Source: Phycisphaerae bacterium
GTDB taxonomy: Bacteria; Planctomycetota; Phycisphaerae; Phycisphaerales; Phycisphaeraceae
Length of the DNA: 49,652 nt
Assembly: GCA_030426385.1 (NCBI GenBank)
Contig: JAUHYI010000032.1
Coordinates: forward strand, 1 to 49,652
Direction of reading: 5' to 3'
Part shown: in pieces, positions 25,828 through 33,618 of the stretch
Numbering within the stretch: the first letter of the stretch is position 1
How the letters are laid out: each line of letters begins with the position of its first letter
Notes under the pieces: model-generated
The model's database searches: none
Told to the model about the DNA's origin: nothing
What the model saw: the letters and a program-made list of their open reading frames with translations, nothing else
Program-made: the position numbers and the translations under genes

Positions 25828-27936
25828 TCATGGCCTCGGCTTGTGGGTGAATGACTCGAGCAGATGTTCCAAATGGATCAGGTACGGTTCTGTTTGTTCG
25901 GTGCTGCCGATGAGGGTCCAGGTAAACGGCTCGGGTCCGCCGTTGGGCCGATCATCGCCGGAGACCTCGGGTAGCACCGCCCCGGAGATAGCCCCCGGGG
26001 TCTGGATGATCAGCACCCTGGCAAATCCATCGGCGGGTCGCAGCGCTCGAAGCGTCATGTCGGTCGCGTTGTCGGCGGCAAACAGCGAGTCAATTTTAGA
26101 TAGGTTGCCGTGCGAGCGAATCTTGTTGATCCACCAGCGGATCTGCGGCTCGTAGAACCCGTCGCGGTCATCGTGGCGGATGGCGTAGAGCCGAAGGCCC
26201 TCGTCACCAGGCAGATCATACGAATAGGAATCGAACTGGCCGGGGTTTTGGGATATCGTCCAGGTGTCAGGCACTTCCCATGAGTACTGGCGATTGTAGG
26301 TATCCCGTCGAAGCGTGACCGGGGCGGCGACTCTGCTGACACCGGCGGATGGATCGATCAAACCGGCCTCAAGCTTGCGGGCATGGTCGAGCAGCATATA
26401 AGCGACACCAGCTCTGCCGAGTTTAACTTGTTTGGAAGTCATTTCGCCCTCGGGTCTCGAAAAGATGTCGGCGAGTTTGGCCACGCGATGGGCAATTCTG
26501 GATTCGTCGCTGAATTGGACTGTGAGGGTCAATAAGGGCATGGAAGCGATCGGTCCGTAGCGTTGGTTCCACGTGGCCCGGCGCTGATTGTCGTTGTCCC
26601 CGAACGACTCGAACAGCAGTCGGAGGTCTTCGGGATAAAAGGACATACCCGAGAGCAAGCGGGCTGAGAGTGATTTTTCTTCGACCCCGACTTTGGCCAG
26701 AGCCTGAGTGATCTGCCGCTGGATAAGCGTACCGATATCGGCCCGGGAGAATACGCGATCAGCTAACGCAGGCGAGATGAGGCCGCCGGGCACGGGCTTG
26801 CCAGCGGTAAGATAACGGTATGCTTCAAGAGGTAGCACCCGTTTGATCTTCTGAGTGTGTTGCTCTTTCCATGCCTTGTATTCGGCTTGAAGCGATGGCC
26901 GCTGCTCGGCATACCGGCGGAAATTTTTGACAAATTGGTATGTAGCCATGTCGTAGGGATGGACGTGTTCGACGAACCGTTTGATGTCGTCACGCACCTG
27001 TTCGCGACCGGCCAACGCAGTGTTGCTCTTAGGGGTCGCAGCTCCGCCTTCGAGCATTGTTTTGAGACCCTCCAACATTTGGACCGCATCGTCGGTCTTG
27101 TCGAGATTGACCGGGTCGGCCGATTTGCCGATCTCGGAAAAATACATGTCACCGTTGTGGTAGAACACGCCCTCGACCCGCTCTGGCAATTCGGCCTTCG
27201 CCTTATCCAAGAGCTCCTGATTGGCACCCCACCCGGAAAGATTCATATGTTTCGTTCCGTAAACGTTCTGAGCGGCTATGACGTATTGCTGGGCCGCGAG
27301 TTTGACTCGGTCGGGCATCCGCATCTGGTGCTCGGCGATATCCATGATCTGCGGGTCCACATCCATGTGACGTTTCATCACCTTCTTCCCCTCGCCCATG
27401 ATTGCACCCATCATGAGTTCCATGGCCTGAGCCTGACGGGGGTCCAACACTTCCTCGGGAAGCGTCGGTGAGGACGCAAGCGCGTCGAAGTCGCCGGACC
27501 AGATCGCCCGGACTTCCGGAGAGTTCAGCGGCACCGGTGGTCGAGTAGCCGGGACGAATGGCGACCCCGCAGTGCGGTCGAGATGCACCGCCCCCGCTCC
27601 CATGAGCCAGTCGTAAGCGCAGTGTTCGTTCAAGATCTTGACGAGCACTTCAGCCGGAAACTTGTCGTCGTAAAGTTCTGAATCGACAGCCAGCACGCCG
27701 GCCGGGAAGTCGCCGTCTTTCTTGATTTTTTCGATCTCGTCGCTACGGACCTCAGCCGCTGCGGGGTCCGAAGGCAGTTTTATCGTCACACCTTCGGAGG
27801 GATTGCCCAGCGTTTGGGGCTGGCCCTGCGGTTGAGCAATCGCGGTACGGGAGAATACAAGACCGAACACCGCCATAGCGATTAGTTTTCGGTAGGCAAA
27901 ACGTGATGGTTGTCTGGAAGCGGGATGATAGGACAT
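25828..27936 (-). CDS. Exported protein of unknown function (island cargo)
   Basis: A 702-aa protein not recognised. A basic N-terminus (HPASRQPSRFAYRK) and a hydrophobic stretch LIAMAVFGLVFSRTAIAQ form a signal peptide, likely cut after AIAQ. The mature part has few cysteines, many charged residues, a Met-rich helix-like stretch (QAMELMMGAIMGEGKKVMKRH) and a more beta-like C-terminal third with WEVPDTWTISQNPGQFDSYS and YAIRHDDRDGFYEPQIRWW. It has no membrane segment beyond the signal peptide and no enzyme motif I can name. It is the only gene in the tRNA-bounded interval. Its start ATG is the first in frame. Confidence 0.8.
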   Translation of the reverse strand: MSYHPASRQPSRFAYRKLIAMAVFGLVFSRTAIAQPQGQPQTLGNPSEGVTIKLPSDPAAAEVRSDEIEKIKKDGDFPAGVLAVDSELYDDKFPAEVLVKILNEHCAYDWLMGAGAVHLDRTAGSPFVPATRPPVPLNSPEVRAIWSGDFDALASSPTLPEEVLDPRQAQAMELMMGAIMGEGKKVMKRHMDVDPQIMDIAEHQMRMPDRVKLAAQQYVIAAQNVYGTKHMNLSGWGANQELLDKAKAELPERVEGVFYHNGDMYFSEIGKSADPVNLDKTDDAVQMLEGLKTMLEGGAATPKSNTALAGREQVRDDIKRFVEHVHPYDMATYQFVKNFRRYAEQRPSLQAEYKAWKEQHTQKIKRVLPLEAYRYLTAGKPVPGGLISPALADRVFSRADIGTLIQRQITQALAKVGVEEKSLSARLLSGMSFYPEDLRLLFESFGDNDNQRRATWNQRYGPIASMPLLTLTVQFSDESRIAHRVAKLADIFSRPEGEMTSKQVKLGRAGVAYMLLDHARKLEAGLIDPSAGVSRVAAPVTLRRDTYNRQYSWEVPDTWTISQNPGQFDSYSYDLPGDEGLRLYAIRHDDRDGFYEPQIRWWINKIRSHGNLSKIDSLFAADNATDMTLRALRPADGFARVLIIQTPGAISGAVLPEVSGDDRPNGGPEPFTWTLIGSTEQTEPYLIHLEHLLESFTHKPRP

Positions 27937-28318
27937 TGGTATATCCGAATGAATGTTAGGAGTAGTTCGAGATGATTCTATTCGTTTAATGAGATCGTTC
28001 CGCGAATCTTTGGCGTACCAGTTTCACGAGCACGCGGTTTTCCTGTCGTAGCAGGTTGCTCGCCACGAGTGCGAGACATTCTTCAGTTACTTGCTTGCAG
28101 CACTAGCAGTTCACTTTGTGGATTGTTGTGGAGCAGGGGAGGGCTCAACACTATCTAGATGTTCAGCCCCCCAACGGTGATACAGCACCTGGGCTTCCTC
28201 TCGTGGCATGTTGCCAAGCCGGTGTTTGCGTGGCGTGCCAGTTTGGGGATCACCGAAGCACACGTGACAACCTCAATTGCGATTCATTGTGTATCAAAGC
28301 TGGGGAACCCGACGGCGT
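27937..28318. other. Non-coding part of the mini-island
   Basis: About 380 bases upstream of the cargo gene. It must contain that gene's promoter, but I see no convincing -35/-10 pair. Short open frames here have no ribosome-binding sites or protein-like composition. No RNA gene recognised. Confidence 0.4.
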
Positions 28319-28432
28319 GCGTGGGCTAGTTTGAAAAAACAACGAGCCGCGACCGTCAGGAAGCGGGTTTCCGTATGGCAGGCCCGCTCCCTGACGGTCG
28401 CGGCTCGTCAGAAAATTCAGACTAGCCCAGTA
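28319..28432. repeat. 114-bp palindromic element (CGAGCCGCGACC type), copy 1
   Basis: An almost perfect hairpin. Ends GTGGGCTAGTTTGAA and TTCAGACTAGCCCA are inverted, and an 18-bp perfect arm, CGAGCCGCGACCGTCAGG, pairs with its reverse complement 30 bases later around a second short stem (AGCGGG/CCCGCT). The same element, of the same length, occurs at 42237-42350 with a handful of differences. The apparent open frames across it are by-products of the palindrome. Confidence 0.88.
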
Positions 28433-28559
28433 CCTGACGGCGTGGCGCGGGGGGGGGACGTACTCATGCTGCACCTCCAGATATGCTGCAAGGTATTTTA
28501 TGTAATGCAACACGCAAGCCTTAAAGTAGTACATTTGCCGAGAAAACGGCATTTTTGAA

Positions 28560-28633
28560 TCGGGGTGACAGGATTTGAACCTGCGGCCTCTTCGTCCCGA
28601 ACGAAGCGCTCTACCAAGCTGAGCTACACCCCG
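28560..28633 (-). tRNA. tRNA-Pro (anticodon CGG)
   Basis: A complete cloverleaf on the minus strand: acceptor CGGGGTG paired with CACCCCG and discriminator A; D-arm GCTC-AGCTTGGTA-GAGC; anticodon stem CTTCG/CGAAG with loop TTCGGGA, giving anticodon CGG; variable AGGCC; T-arm GCAGG-TTCAAAT-CCTGT. CCA is not encoded. Its 3' half is duplicated at 25580-25623, marking it as the integration target of the neighbouring element. Confidence 0.96.
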
Positions 28634-28648
28634 CGTCGCGGTTTGGTG

Positions 28649-28677
28649 AGCGTATCAGATGGCCCGTTGAGCGTCCA
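28649..28677 (-). promoter_or_regulatory. Candidate promoter of tRNA-Pro
   Basis: On the minus strand TGGACG and TACGCT are separated by 17 bases, with a TG one base before the -10 box. Transcription would start about nine bases before the tRNA. Both boxes are imperfect matches to the sigma70 consensus. Confidence 0.35.
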
Positions 28678-28678
28678 C

Positions 28679-28830
28679 TGGTTGGCGGTGGGGGTTTGCG
28701 GTGGGGGTTTGTGGTGGGGGGGGATCTTTGAGTGGGCGGTGTGCGCCGGGACGCTAAGCCGCAAGCGGCGGTGGCGTGTGGGCGTGGTAGGAATTACGCC
28801 GGGGAATGGTGTGGGGGGGTGGCGGATTGG
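28679..28830. repeat. G-tract clusters 3' of mnmA
   Basis: On the plus strand repeated GGTGGGGGTTTG units, then an eight-G run near 28720 and a seven-G run near 28815. On the mnmA sense strand these are C-rich and include the last codons of mnmA. The motif CGCTAAGCCGCAAGCGGCGG at about 28752 also recurs in diverged form at about 48558. Confidence 0.65.
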
Positions 28831-30215
28831 ATCCAGGCACCGCCGAGGACGCGGTCGGGGTTTTGGTGGTCGTAGCAAACGACAGCTTGGCCGGGACTGA
28901 CGGCGCGGATGGGTGGGTCGAATTTGATATGCAAGGTGCGCTCGGTGTCACCTGCTTGATGATTTGGGTTGTGTGGGGTTGTGTGGGGGGTTGTGTGTGT
29001 GGGGGGCGGGGTGAGGCGATATTGGCCGGGCGTGGGTGGCATGTTGGAACGGATTTTGACGGTGCAGGGTTGCCAGTCGTCGGTTGAATCGGGGGATGTC
29101 TCTGTATCGGATATTGAGGGGGAATGTGAGGGGGAATGTGGGGGGGAATCCAGCCAGTTGACCTGATCGGCGGTGAGTGAGGCGGCGAGCAGATCGTCTT
29201 CGAGGCCGACGGTGACGGTGTTGGTGCTGGGGTTTTTGTCGACGACGTAGATGGGGTGGCCGAGGCTGATGCTCAGTCCCCGGCGTTGGCCGATGGTGTA
29301 GTGCTGGTGGCCGTCGTGCTGTCCGAGTTCCTGGCCTTGGGTATCGATGATGGGGCCTGGGGCGGGTTTGTTTTCGGTGGCACTGCGTTGGGCGACGACG
29401 CGGGCATAGTTTTGATCGGGGACGAAACAGATTTCCTGGCTGTCGGGTTTGTTGAAGACGGGCAGGTTGCGCTGTTGGGCCACGGCGCGGATGGCGGCCT
29501 TGTTTTCAAACTCGCCGATGGGCAGGAGCATGCGATCGAGGCGATGACGGGGCGTGCCGAACAGGACGTAGGATTGATCCTTGTGCAGGTCACGGCCCCG
29601 GGTGAGATGTTTGACGCCGTCGATGGTTTGGATGCGGGCGTAGTGGCCGGTGGCGACATAGTCGGCGTTGATGCTGTCGGCGTATTCGAAGAGTTTGCCG
29701 AACTTGAGCCAATCATTGCAACGGACGCATGGATTGGGGGTTCGGCCTGCGTTGTATTCGCTGACGAAATAATCAATGATGCGATCGAACTGCTTTTCGA
29801 AATTGAGCACGTACAACGGGATGTCGAGCATGGCCGCGACCAGGCGAGCGTCGGATGCGTCATCGACCGAGCAACAGCCTTGCTTGTGCGATTTATTGGG
29901 GTCACAGGTGGCGCTGTCTTCGGGTTCGGGGTGGGCTCCGCCGTGGCGCATGAAACAGCCGACGACCTGATAACCCTGTTGCTGGAGTATGACTGCCGCC
30001 GCAGAGCTGTCGACGCCGCCGCTCATGGCGAGGAGGACTTTTTTAGATGGGCCGGTTTTAGATTTAGATGGGCCGGTTTTAGACGAGCCTGTAGCCGCCG
30101 CCTGGTTTTGGGAGGTGGGCTGTTGGGGGGAACGTGTGGGGTGAGAATGTGTGTGGGGGGGGTGGGTCATGGTGGGATTTCCCATTGTAGGGAAAATATC
30201 GCGGTGTAACGTCAT
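28794..30215 (-). CDS. mnmA: tRNA-specific 2-thiouridylase MnmA
   Basis: Thiolates U34 of the Lys, Glu and Gln tRNAs using ATP and a persulfide relay. The PP-loop SGGVDSS lies at 65-71, the catalytic cysteine is Cys166 in NPCVRCNDWLKFG, and the second is Cys263 in SQEICFVPD. YTIGQRRGL marks the central domain. The protein is 473 aa, about 100 longer than usual. The excess is low complexity: an N-terminal Pro/His/Thr/Ser stretch with a repeated KTGPSK, and inserts at 357-380 (PPHSPSHSPS...) and 403-422 (PPPTHTTPHTTPH) in the C-terminal domain, all over G/C tracts. The true start may be 30185 or 30170; none has a good ribosome-binding site. Confidence 0.92.
   Translation of the reverse strand: MTLHRDIFPTMGNPTMTHPPHTHSHPTRSPQQPTSQNQAAATGSSKTGPSKSKTGPSKKVLLAMSGGVDSSAAAVILQQQGYQVVGCFMRHGGAHPEPEDSATCDPNKSHKQGCCSVDDASDARLVAAMLDIPLYVLNFEKQFDRIIDYFVSEYNAGRTPNPCVRCNDWLKFGKLFEYADSINADYVATGHYARIQTIDGVKHLTRGRDLHKDQSYVLFGTPRHRLDRMLLPIGEFENKAAIRAVAQQRNLPVFNKPDSQEICFVPDQNYARVVAQRSATENKPAPGPIIDTQGQELGQHDGHQHYTIGQRRGLSISLGHPIYVVDKNPSTNTVTVGLEDDLLAASLTADQVNWLDSPPHSPSHSPSISDTETSPDSTDDWQPCTVKIRSNMPPTPGQYRLTPPPTHTTPHTTPHNPNHQAGDTERTLHIKFDPPIRAVSPGQAVVCYDHQNPDRVLGGAWIQSATPPHHSPA
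30126..30178. repeat. G-tract cluster within the mnmA 5' codons
   Basis: Plus-strand runs of six and seven G with GTGTGTG spacers overlap the mnmA N-terminal codons (PPHTHSHPTRSPQQPT). They also lie about 120 bp upstream of the divergent gene at 30296, for which they are on the sense strand. Confidence 0.6.
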
Positions 30216-30295
30216 ATGGGGGTGCTGACGTATGTTAGGATAGGCGGTCTTCTGAAATGGTTTATTTATTAGCGAATTAGTGAAGGATCATCATT

Positions 30296-32293
30296 ATGCG
30301 TGGATTTTCACGGCAAAATCGGGTTTGGGGCTTCATGTCGACGGTTCTGACGATGGCGGTGGTGGTATCGCTGACATGGGGCATGCCAGGGGCGGGCCTG
30401 AATTCGGCACAGGCTGCGACACCGGCAGAGATTTTGGACATGGCCTGTGCGAAAGCCCCGGTGGTGGTGGTGGTGCCTTCGATGGACCAGTTGAGCAAGA
30501 AGGTTTCGCAACTCAATGATCTGCTGGGGCTGGCTGATCCGAATCTGGGCGATCTGGCTGGTGCGTTTCGATCGCAGACCGGGATGCACAAGGGCTTGGA
30601 CGGCTCGGGCGCGATGATGCTGGTGATGCAGCCGTTGACGGAAGCGTTTTCCAAGATGAAAGTCGATGCACCCAATGGTGAGTCGCCGGAGTTTGTGGTG
30701 TTGGTTCCGGTTTCGGATTACGGTGCGTTTGTGGGGAATTTTGAAGGTGGGGATGCGGGCGCTGCGGTGACCGAAGTTGTGATGCGTGGTGGCCAGAAAT
30801 CATATTTGAAATCGATCCCGGGTTATGCGGTTCTGGGTCGGACCGAAAAGGTGGTTTCGTCGTATGAATCGGCGAAGCAGGGCGCGGCGATGTGGGGCAA
30901 AGCGAAAGGTTTGAATGCGGATTTTGTAGGTAAGGCCGACGCGTGGGTGATGGTGAATATGTATGCGATGTCGGAGCGTTTGGCCCCCAAGATCGCGGAG
31001 ATGTTTGTGGGGATGAAAGCACACATGGGCCAGGCCGCCGATCAGATGGCCGCCAATGGTCAGGCCATGGATACCGCGATGACCAGCGCAGTGTTCGACA
31101 TGTACGCGGCGGTGGCGCAGCGAATTGCGTCGGACGCCACGGTGTTGAGCTTGTCGATCGATCTGAATGAAACGGGGTTGGGTCTGAATTATGTCGCCCA
31201 GTTCAAGCCGGATAGTTACCTGGGGAAAATATTTCCGAACAGCACCGCGACCTCGTCATTGTTAGCACGCTTGCCAGCCAAGCCGTATCTGATGGCGATG
31301 GGTATGAATCTCGCCGAGATTGATATCAAAACCTTGATGGGCGATGCGTTGGCGAACCTGCCCGAAGACAACGCGTTTATGGATTTGATGGGCAAGAAAT
31401 TGCAGCCGGTGATGGAAAAAATGCTGGGGATGGCATCGGTGTATTACGCTCCGGAAAATGCGAACATGTTCGGCGGTGGCGGTATGTTTACCGGCTTGAA
31501 CGTGATCGAAACGACCAACGGCAAAGAATATGTCGCAGCGATGCGAGAATATTTTGAAGCGATCAATGGGTTGGCCATTCCCATGGGTGTATCGCAGATC
31601 ACGGGCGATCCGATGATGATGAGTTACAGCACGTCGTACACGCCAGCGGCGTTGGAAGTGGACGGCCGCGCGGTTGACATGTATCAGATGCAATACAACT
31701 TTCCGCCTGAAGTGATGGCGCAAATGGGACAGATGGGCCCGATGTTCATGATGATGGGCGGGCAGGGTCAGCAGGGTTATATCAGTGCGAATGAAGATTT
31801 TGTGGTGATGACGACCTCGCCTGATGCGCTGCTTATTCAGAAGGGGTTGAACGCGGTTGAGCAACAGTCCGGAATCGGCTCGGATGGCCCGATCGTGGCG
31901 ATGCGCGAGGGCGATGCCTTGACGCCGAACGCGATGATGGAAATGTTTTTCAGCGTGTCAGGCATCATGAATACGGTGGATCAGGTTGTGGCGGGCTTGA
32001 TGGGGGGCCAGGGATTGGGTGTTGATATCCCTGCGGATTTGGCACCGATTGCGATGTCTGCGAGTGTGGTCGATCACGGCATTGTGGGCCGATACTACAT
32101 GGATACGAAAACCGTGCGGACGATTGTGGATGTGTTTTACAGTGTCCGTCAGAAATTTATGGGTGGCGGACAAGGTGGACCAGGTGGGCAGGGCGGACAG
32201 GGTGAGCATCGTCAGCCGACACAGCCGATGGACCCCATGTTTCCAGGCCAACCCGGTCAACAACCGATGCGGCCGATGCCAGCCCCGCATTAA
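30296..32293 (+). CDS. Exported protein of unknown function, Met/Gly-rich
   Basis: A 665-aa protein with a signal peptide (basic MRGFSRQNR, a hydrophobic stretch, cleavage near LNSAQAATP). It has alternating segments such as ADAWVMVNMYAMSERLAPKIAEM and VLSLSIDLNETGLGLNYVAQFKPDSYL that suggest alpha/beta repeats, and a Gly/Gln/Pro tail (GGQGGPGGQGGQGEH). I do not recognise a family with certainty; it resembles planctomycete secreted proteins annotated as hypothetical. The start has GAAGGA nine bases upstream. It ends three bases before the next gene, so translation may be coupled with the GH113-like enzyme. Confidence 0.8.
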   Translation: MRGFSRQNRVWGFMSTVLTMAVVVSLTWGMPGAGLNSAQAATPAEILDMACAKAPVVVVVPSMDQLSKKVSQLNDLLGLADPNLGDLAGAFRSQTGMHKGLDGSGAMMLVMQPLTEAFSKMKVDAPNGESPEFVVLVPVSDYGAFVGNFEGGDAGAAVTEVVMRGGQKSYLKSIPGYAVLGRTEKVVSSYESAKQGAAMWGKAKGLNADFVGKADAWVMVNMYAMSERLAPKIAEMFVGMKAHMGQAADQMAANGQAMDTAMTSAVFDMYAAVAQRIASDATVLSLSIDLNETGLGLNYVAQFKPDSYLGKIFPNSTATSSLLARLPAKPYLMAMGMNLAEIDIKTLMGDALANLPEDNAFMDLMGKKLQPVMEKMLGMASVYYAPENANMFGGGGMFTGLNVIETTNGKEYVAAMREYFEAINGLAIPMGVSQITGDPMMMSYSTSYTPAALEVDGRAVDMYQMQYNFPPEVMAQMGQMGPMFMMMGGQGQQGYISANEDFVVMTTSPDALLIQKGLNAVEQQSGIGSDGPIVAMREGDALTPNAMMEMFFSVSGIMNTVDQVVAGLMGGQGLGVDIPADLAPIAMSASVVDHGIVGRYYMDTKTVRTIVDVFYSVRQKFMGGGQGGPGGQGGQGEHRQPTQPMDPMFPGQPGQQPMRPMPAPH

Positions 32294-32296
32294 TCA

Positions 32297-33538
32297 GTGC
32301 GATGGAAAAACGGTAGTCGTGTTTTAGTAACGATCGCGGTCGCGTTGTTTTTGGCCGTGGCGGTGATGTCGTTGTGGATCGATGGTCGACGTTCTGGCGA
32401 ATCATGGCATGGTGCTGGTGTCGATGTTCGTGATGGCATTCTTGCCGACGTTGGTGATGCAACGCGCATGCACGATGATGTGAATGTGGCCACCGCGAAT
32501 CGCGCGTCGGCAAGCGACGATAAAAACGAAGTGCTAAACAGGGAAAAAAGTGGGGGGTTGGGGTTTGGGATCAATTTGCATCACACGGAGTCGTTGTGGC
32601 GATATCGTGCGGGTGTCGATGAGATTGTGGCCATTGGTTGTGATGCCTTGTTGGTGGTGACGCCTGCATGGCAAACGGATGGGGGATCGGTGGATGTGCG
32701 GATGGAATCGGGCCCGGGCCGGGGTCCAACCCGCGAGCAGTTGGTGGAATTGTTGCGGTATGGGAAATCGCGTGGGCTGCGCGTGGGCTTGATGCCGACG
32801 GTGTTGTTTACCAATCCACGCGGGAACGAATGGCGGGGCAAATTGCATCCGGCTGGCGGTGATGGCTGGGCGTTATGGTGGTTGGCCTATCGCGATGTGA
32901 TTGACACGTTTGTGGATATTGCGATTGAGGCGGACGTGGATTTGTTTGTGGTGGGTTCGGAATTGTTGAGCACGGAAAAACACACGGGCCGATGGTTGGA
33001 TTTAATCGCATCAGTGCGTGAGCGATTTGCTGGTGAGCTGACATATTCGACGAATTGGGATCACTATCACACGCCGAAATTCTGGGACGCGTTGGATGCG
33101 ATCGGGGTGAGTGCGTATTACGATTTGACGGCAGGTCGTGATAACGGCGAAACCGATGGGGCATTGGACGTTGAAAAGTTGACCGAACGATGGGACGGTA
33201 TTCGCGAGGATCTGTCGCAATTTTCGCAGGAACGATCGAAGCCGATTTTGCTGACGGAGCTGGGTTATCCGAGTTTGCCTTGGGGCGTGAAAAGTCCGTG
33301 GAATTATGTGCGTGGGGAAAATGTGAAGGCGACGCATGAGGTGCAGCGGCTGGGGTATGAGGCATTTATCAAGGCGTTTGATGATTTGGCAGACGGCCCG
33401 ACAGCACAATTTCGAGGCGTGTTTTTCTATCAGTGGGATGTGTACGCCGATGGCGGGCCGAGCGATACGGGTTATGGGGTGGCAGGCAAGCCGACGCATG
33501 GTGTACTCAAGCGATGGTTGCGTGATGGCGAAGAGTAG
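32297..33538 (+). CDS. GH113-like glycoside hydrolase, membrane-anchored or exported
   Basis: A 413-aa protein. An N-terminal hydrophobic segment (VLVTIAVALFLAVAVMSLWI) precedes a charged spacer over G-rich DNA and a TIM-barrel domain from about residue 90. Candidate catalytic acids are the Glu in LFVVGSELLS and the Glu in ILLTELGYPS, the arrangement of family 113 beta-mannanases. Other features are GINLHHTESLW, STNWDHYHTPKFWDALDAIG and FFYQWDVYADGG. It probably hydrolyses a beta-mannan-type or related glycan outside the cytoplasmic membrane. The start is a GTG three bases after the upstream stop. Confidence 0.8.
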   Translation: MRWKNGSRVLVTIAVALFLAVAVMSLWIDGRRSGESWHGAGVDVRDGILADVGDATRMHDDVNVATANRASASDDKNEVLNREKSGGLGFGINLHHTESLWRYRAGVDEIVAIGCDALLVVTPAWQTDGGSVDVRMESGPGRGPTREQLVELLRYGKSRGLRVGLMPTVLFTNPRGNEWRGKLHPAGGDGWALWWLAYRDVIDTFVDIAIEADVDLFVVGSELLSTEKHTGRWLDLIASVRERFAGELTYSTNWDHYHTPKFWDALDAIGVSAYYDLTAGRDNGETDGALDVEKLTERWDGIREDLSQFSQERSKPILLTELGYPSLPWGVKSPWNYVRGENVKATHEVQRLGYEAFIKAFDDLADGPTAQFRGVFFYQWDVYADGGPSDTGYGVAGKPTHGVLKRWLRDGEE

Positions 33539-33618
33539 GCGAACGGTTCGGCGCGGGGTTGAAGCAATGAGTTAGGGCGGTTTGGGTATTGAGGGGATGG
33601 TCGTTATCATTCGGGCCT

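Larger units (their letters stand above)
25582..28601. mobile_element. Putative tRNA-Pro integrated mini-island, no integrase
   Basis: An interval of about 3.0 kb bounded by the 44-bp tRNA-Pro direct repeat, with the intact tRNA gene at its right end. It contains one large gene (25828-27936) for an exported protein, a 114-bp palindromic element (28319-28432), and non-coding DNA. No recombinase, relaxase or phage gene is visible. The cargo gene uses GAG, CGG, GTC and C-ending codons more than the flanking genes, which favour GAA, CGT/CGC, GTG and TTG. This supports separate origin. It could be a non-autonomous element or the remnant of a larger island. Confidence 0.65.

Noticed and set aside
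26857..27471. 204-codon open frame opposite the island cargo gene
   Set aside because: Shadow of the long signal-peptide-bearing frame on the minus strand; no ribosome-binding site.
28277..28558. 93-codon frame within the mini-island
   Set aside because: It is a translation of the 114-bp palindromic element and its flanks.
29256..30209. 317-codon open frame opposite mnmA
   Set aside because: It is the antisense shadow of mnmA. The mnmA frame has all catalytic motifs, and the shadow protein is Gly/Val/Asp-biased with no domain.
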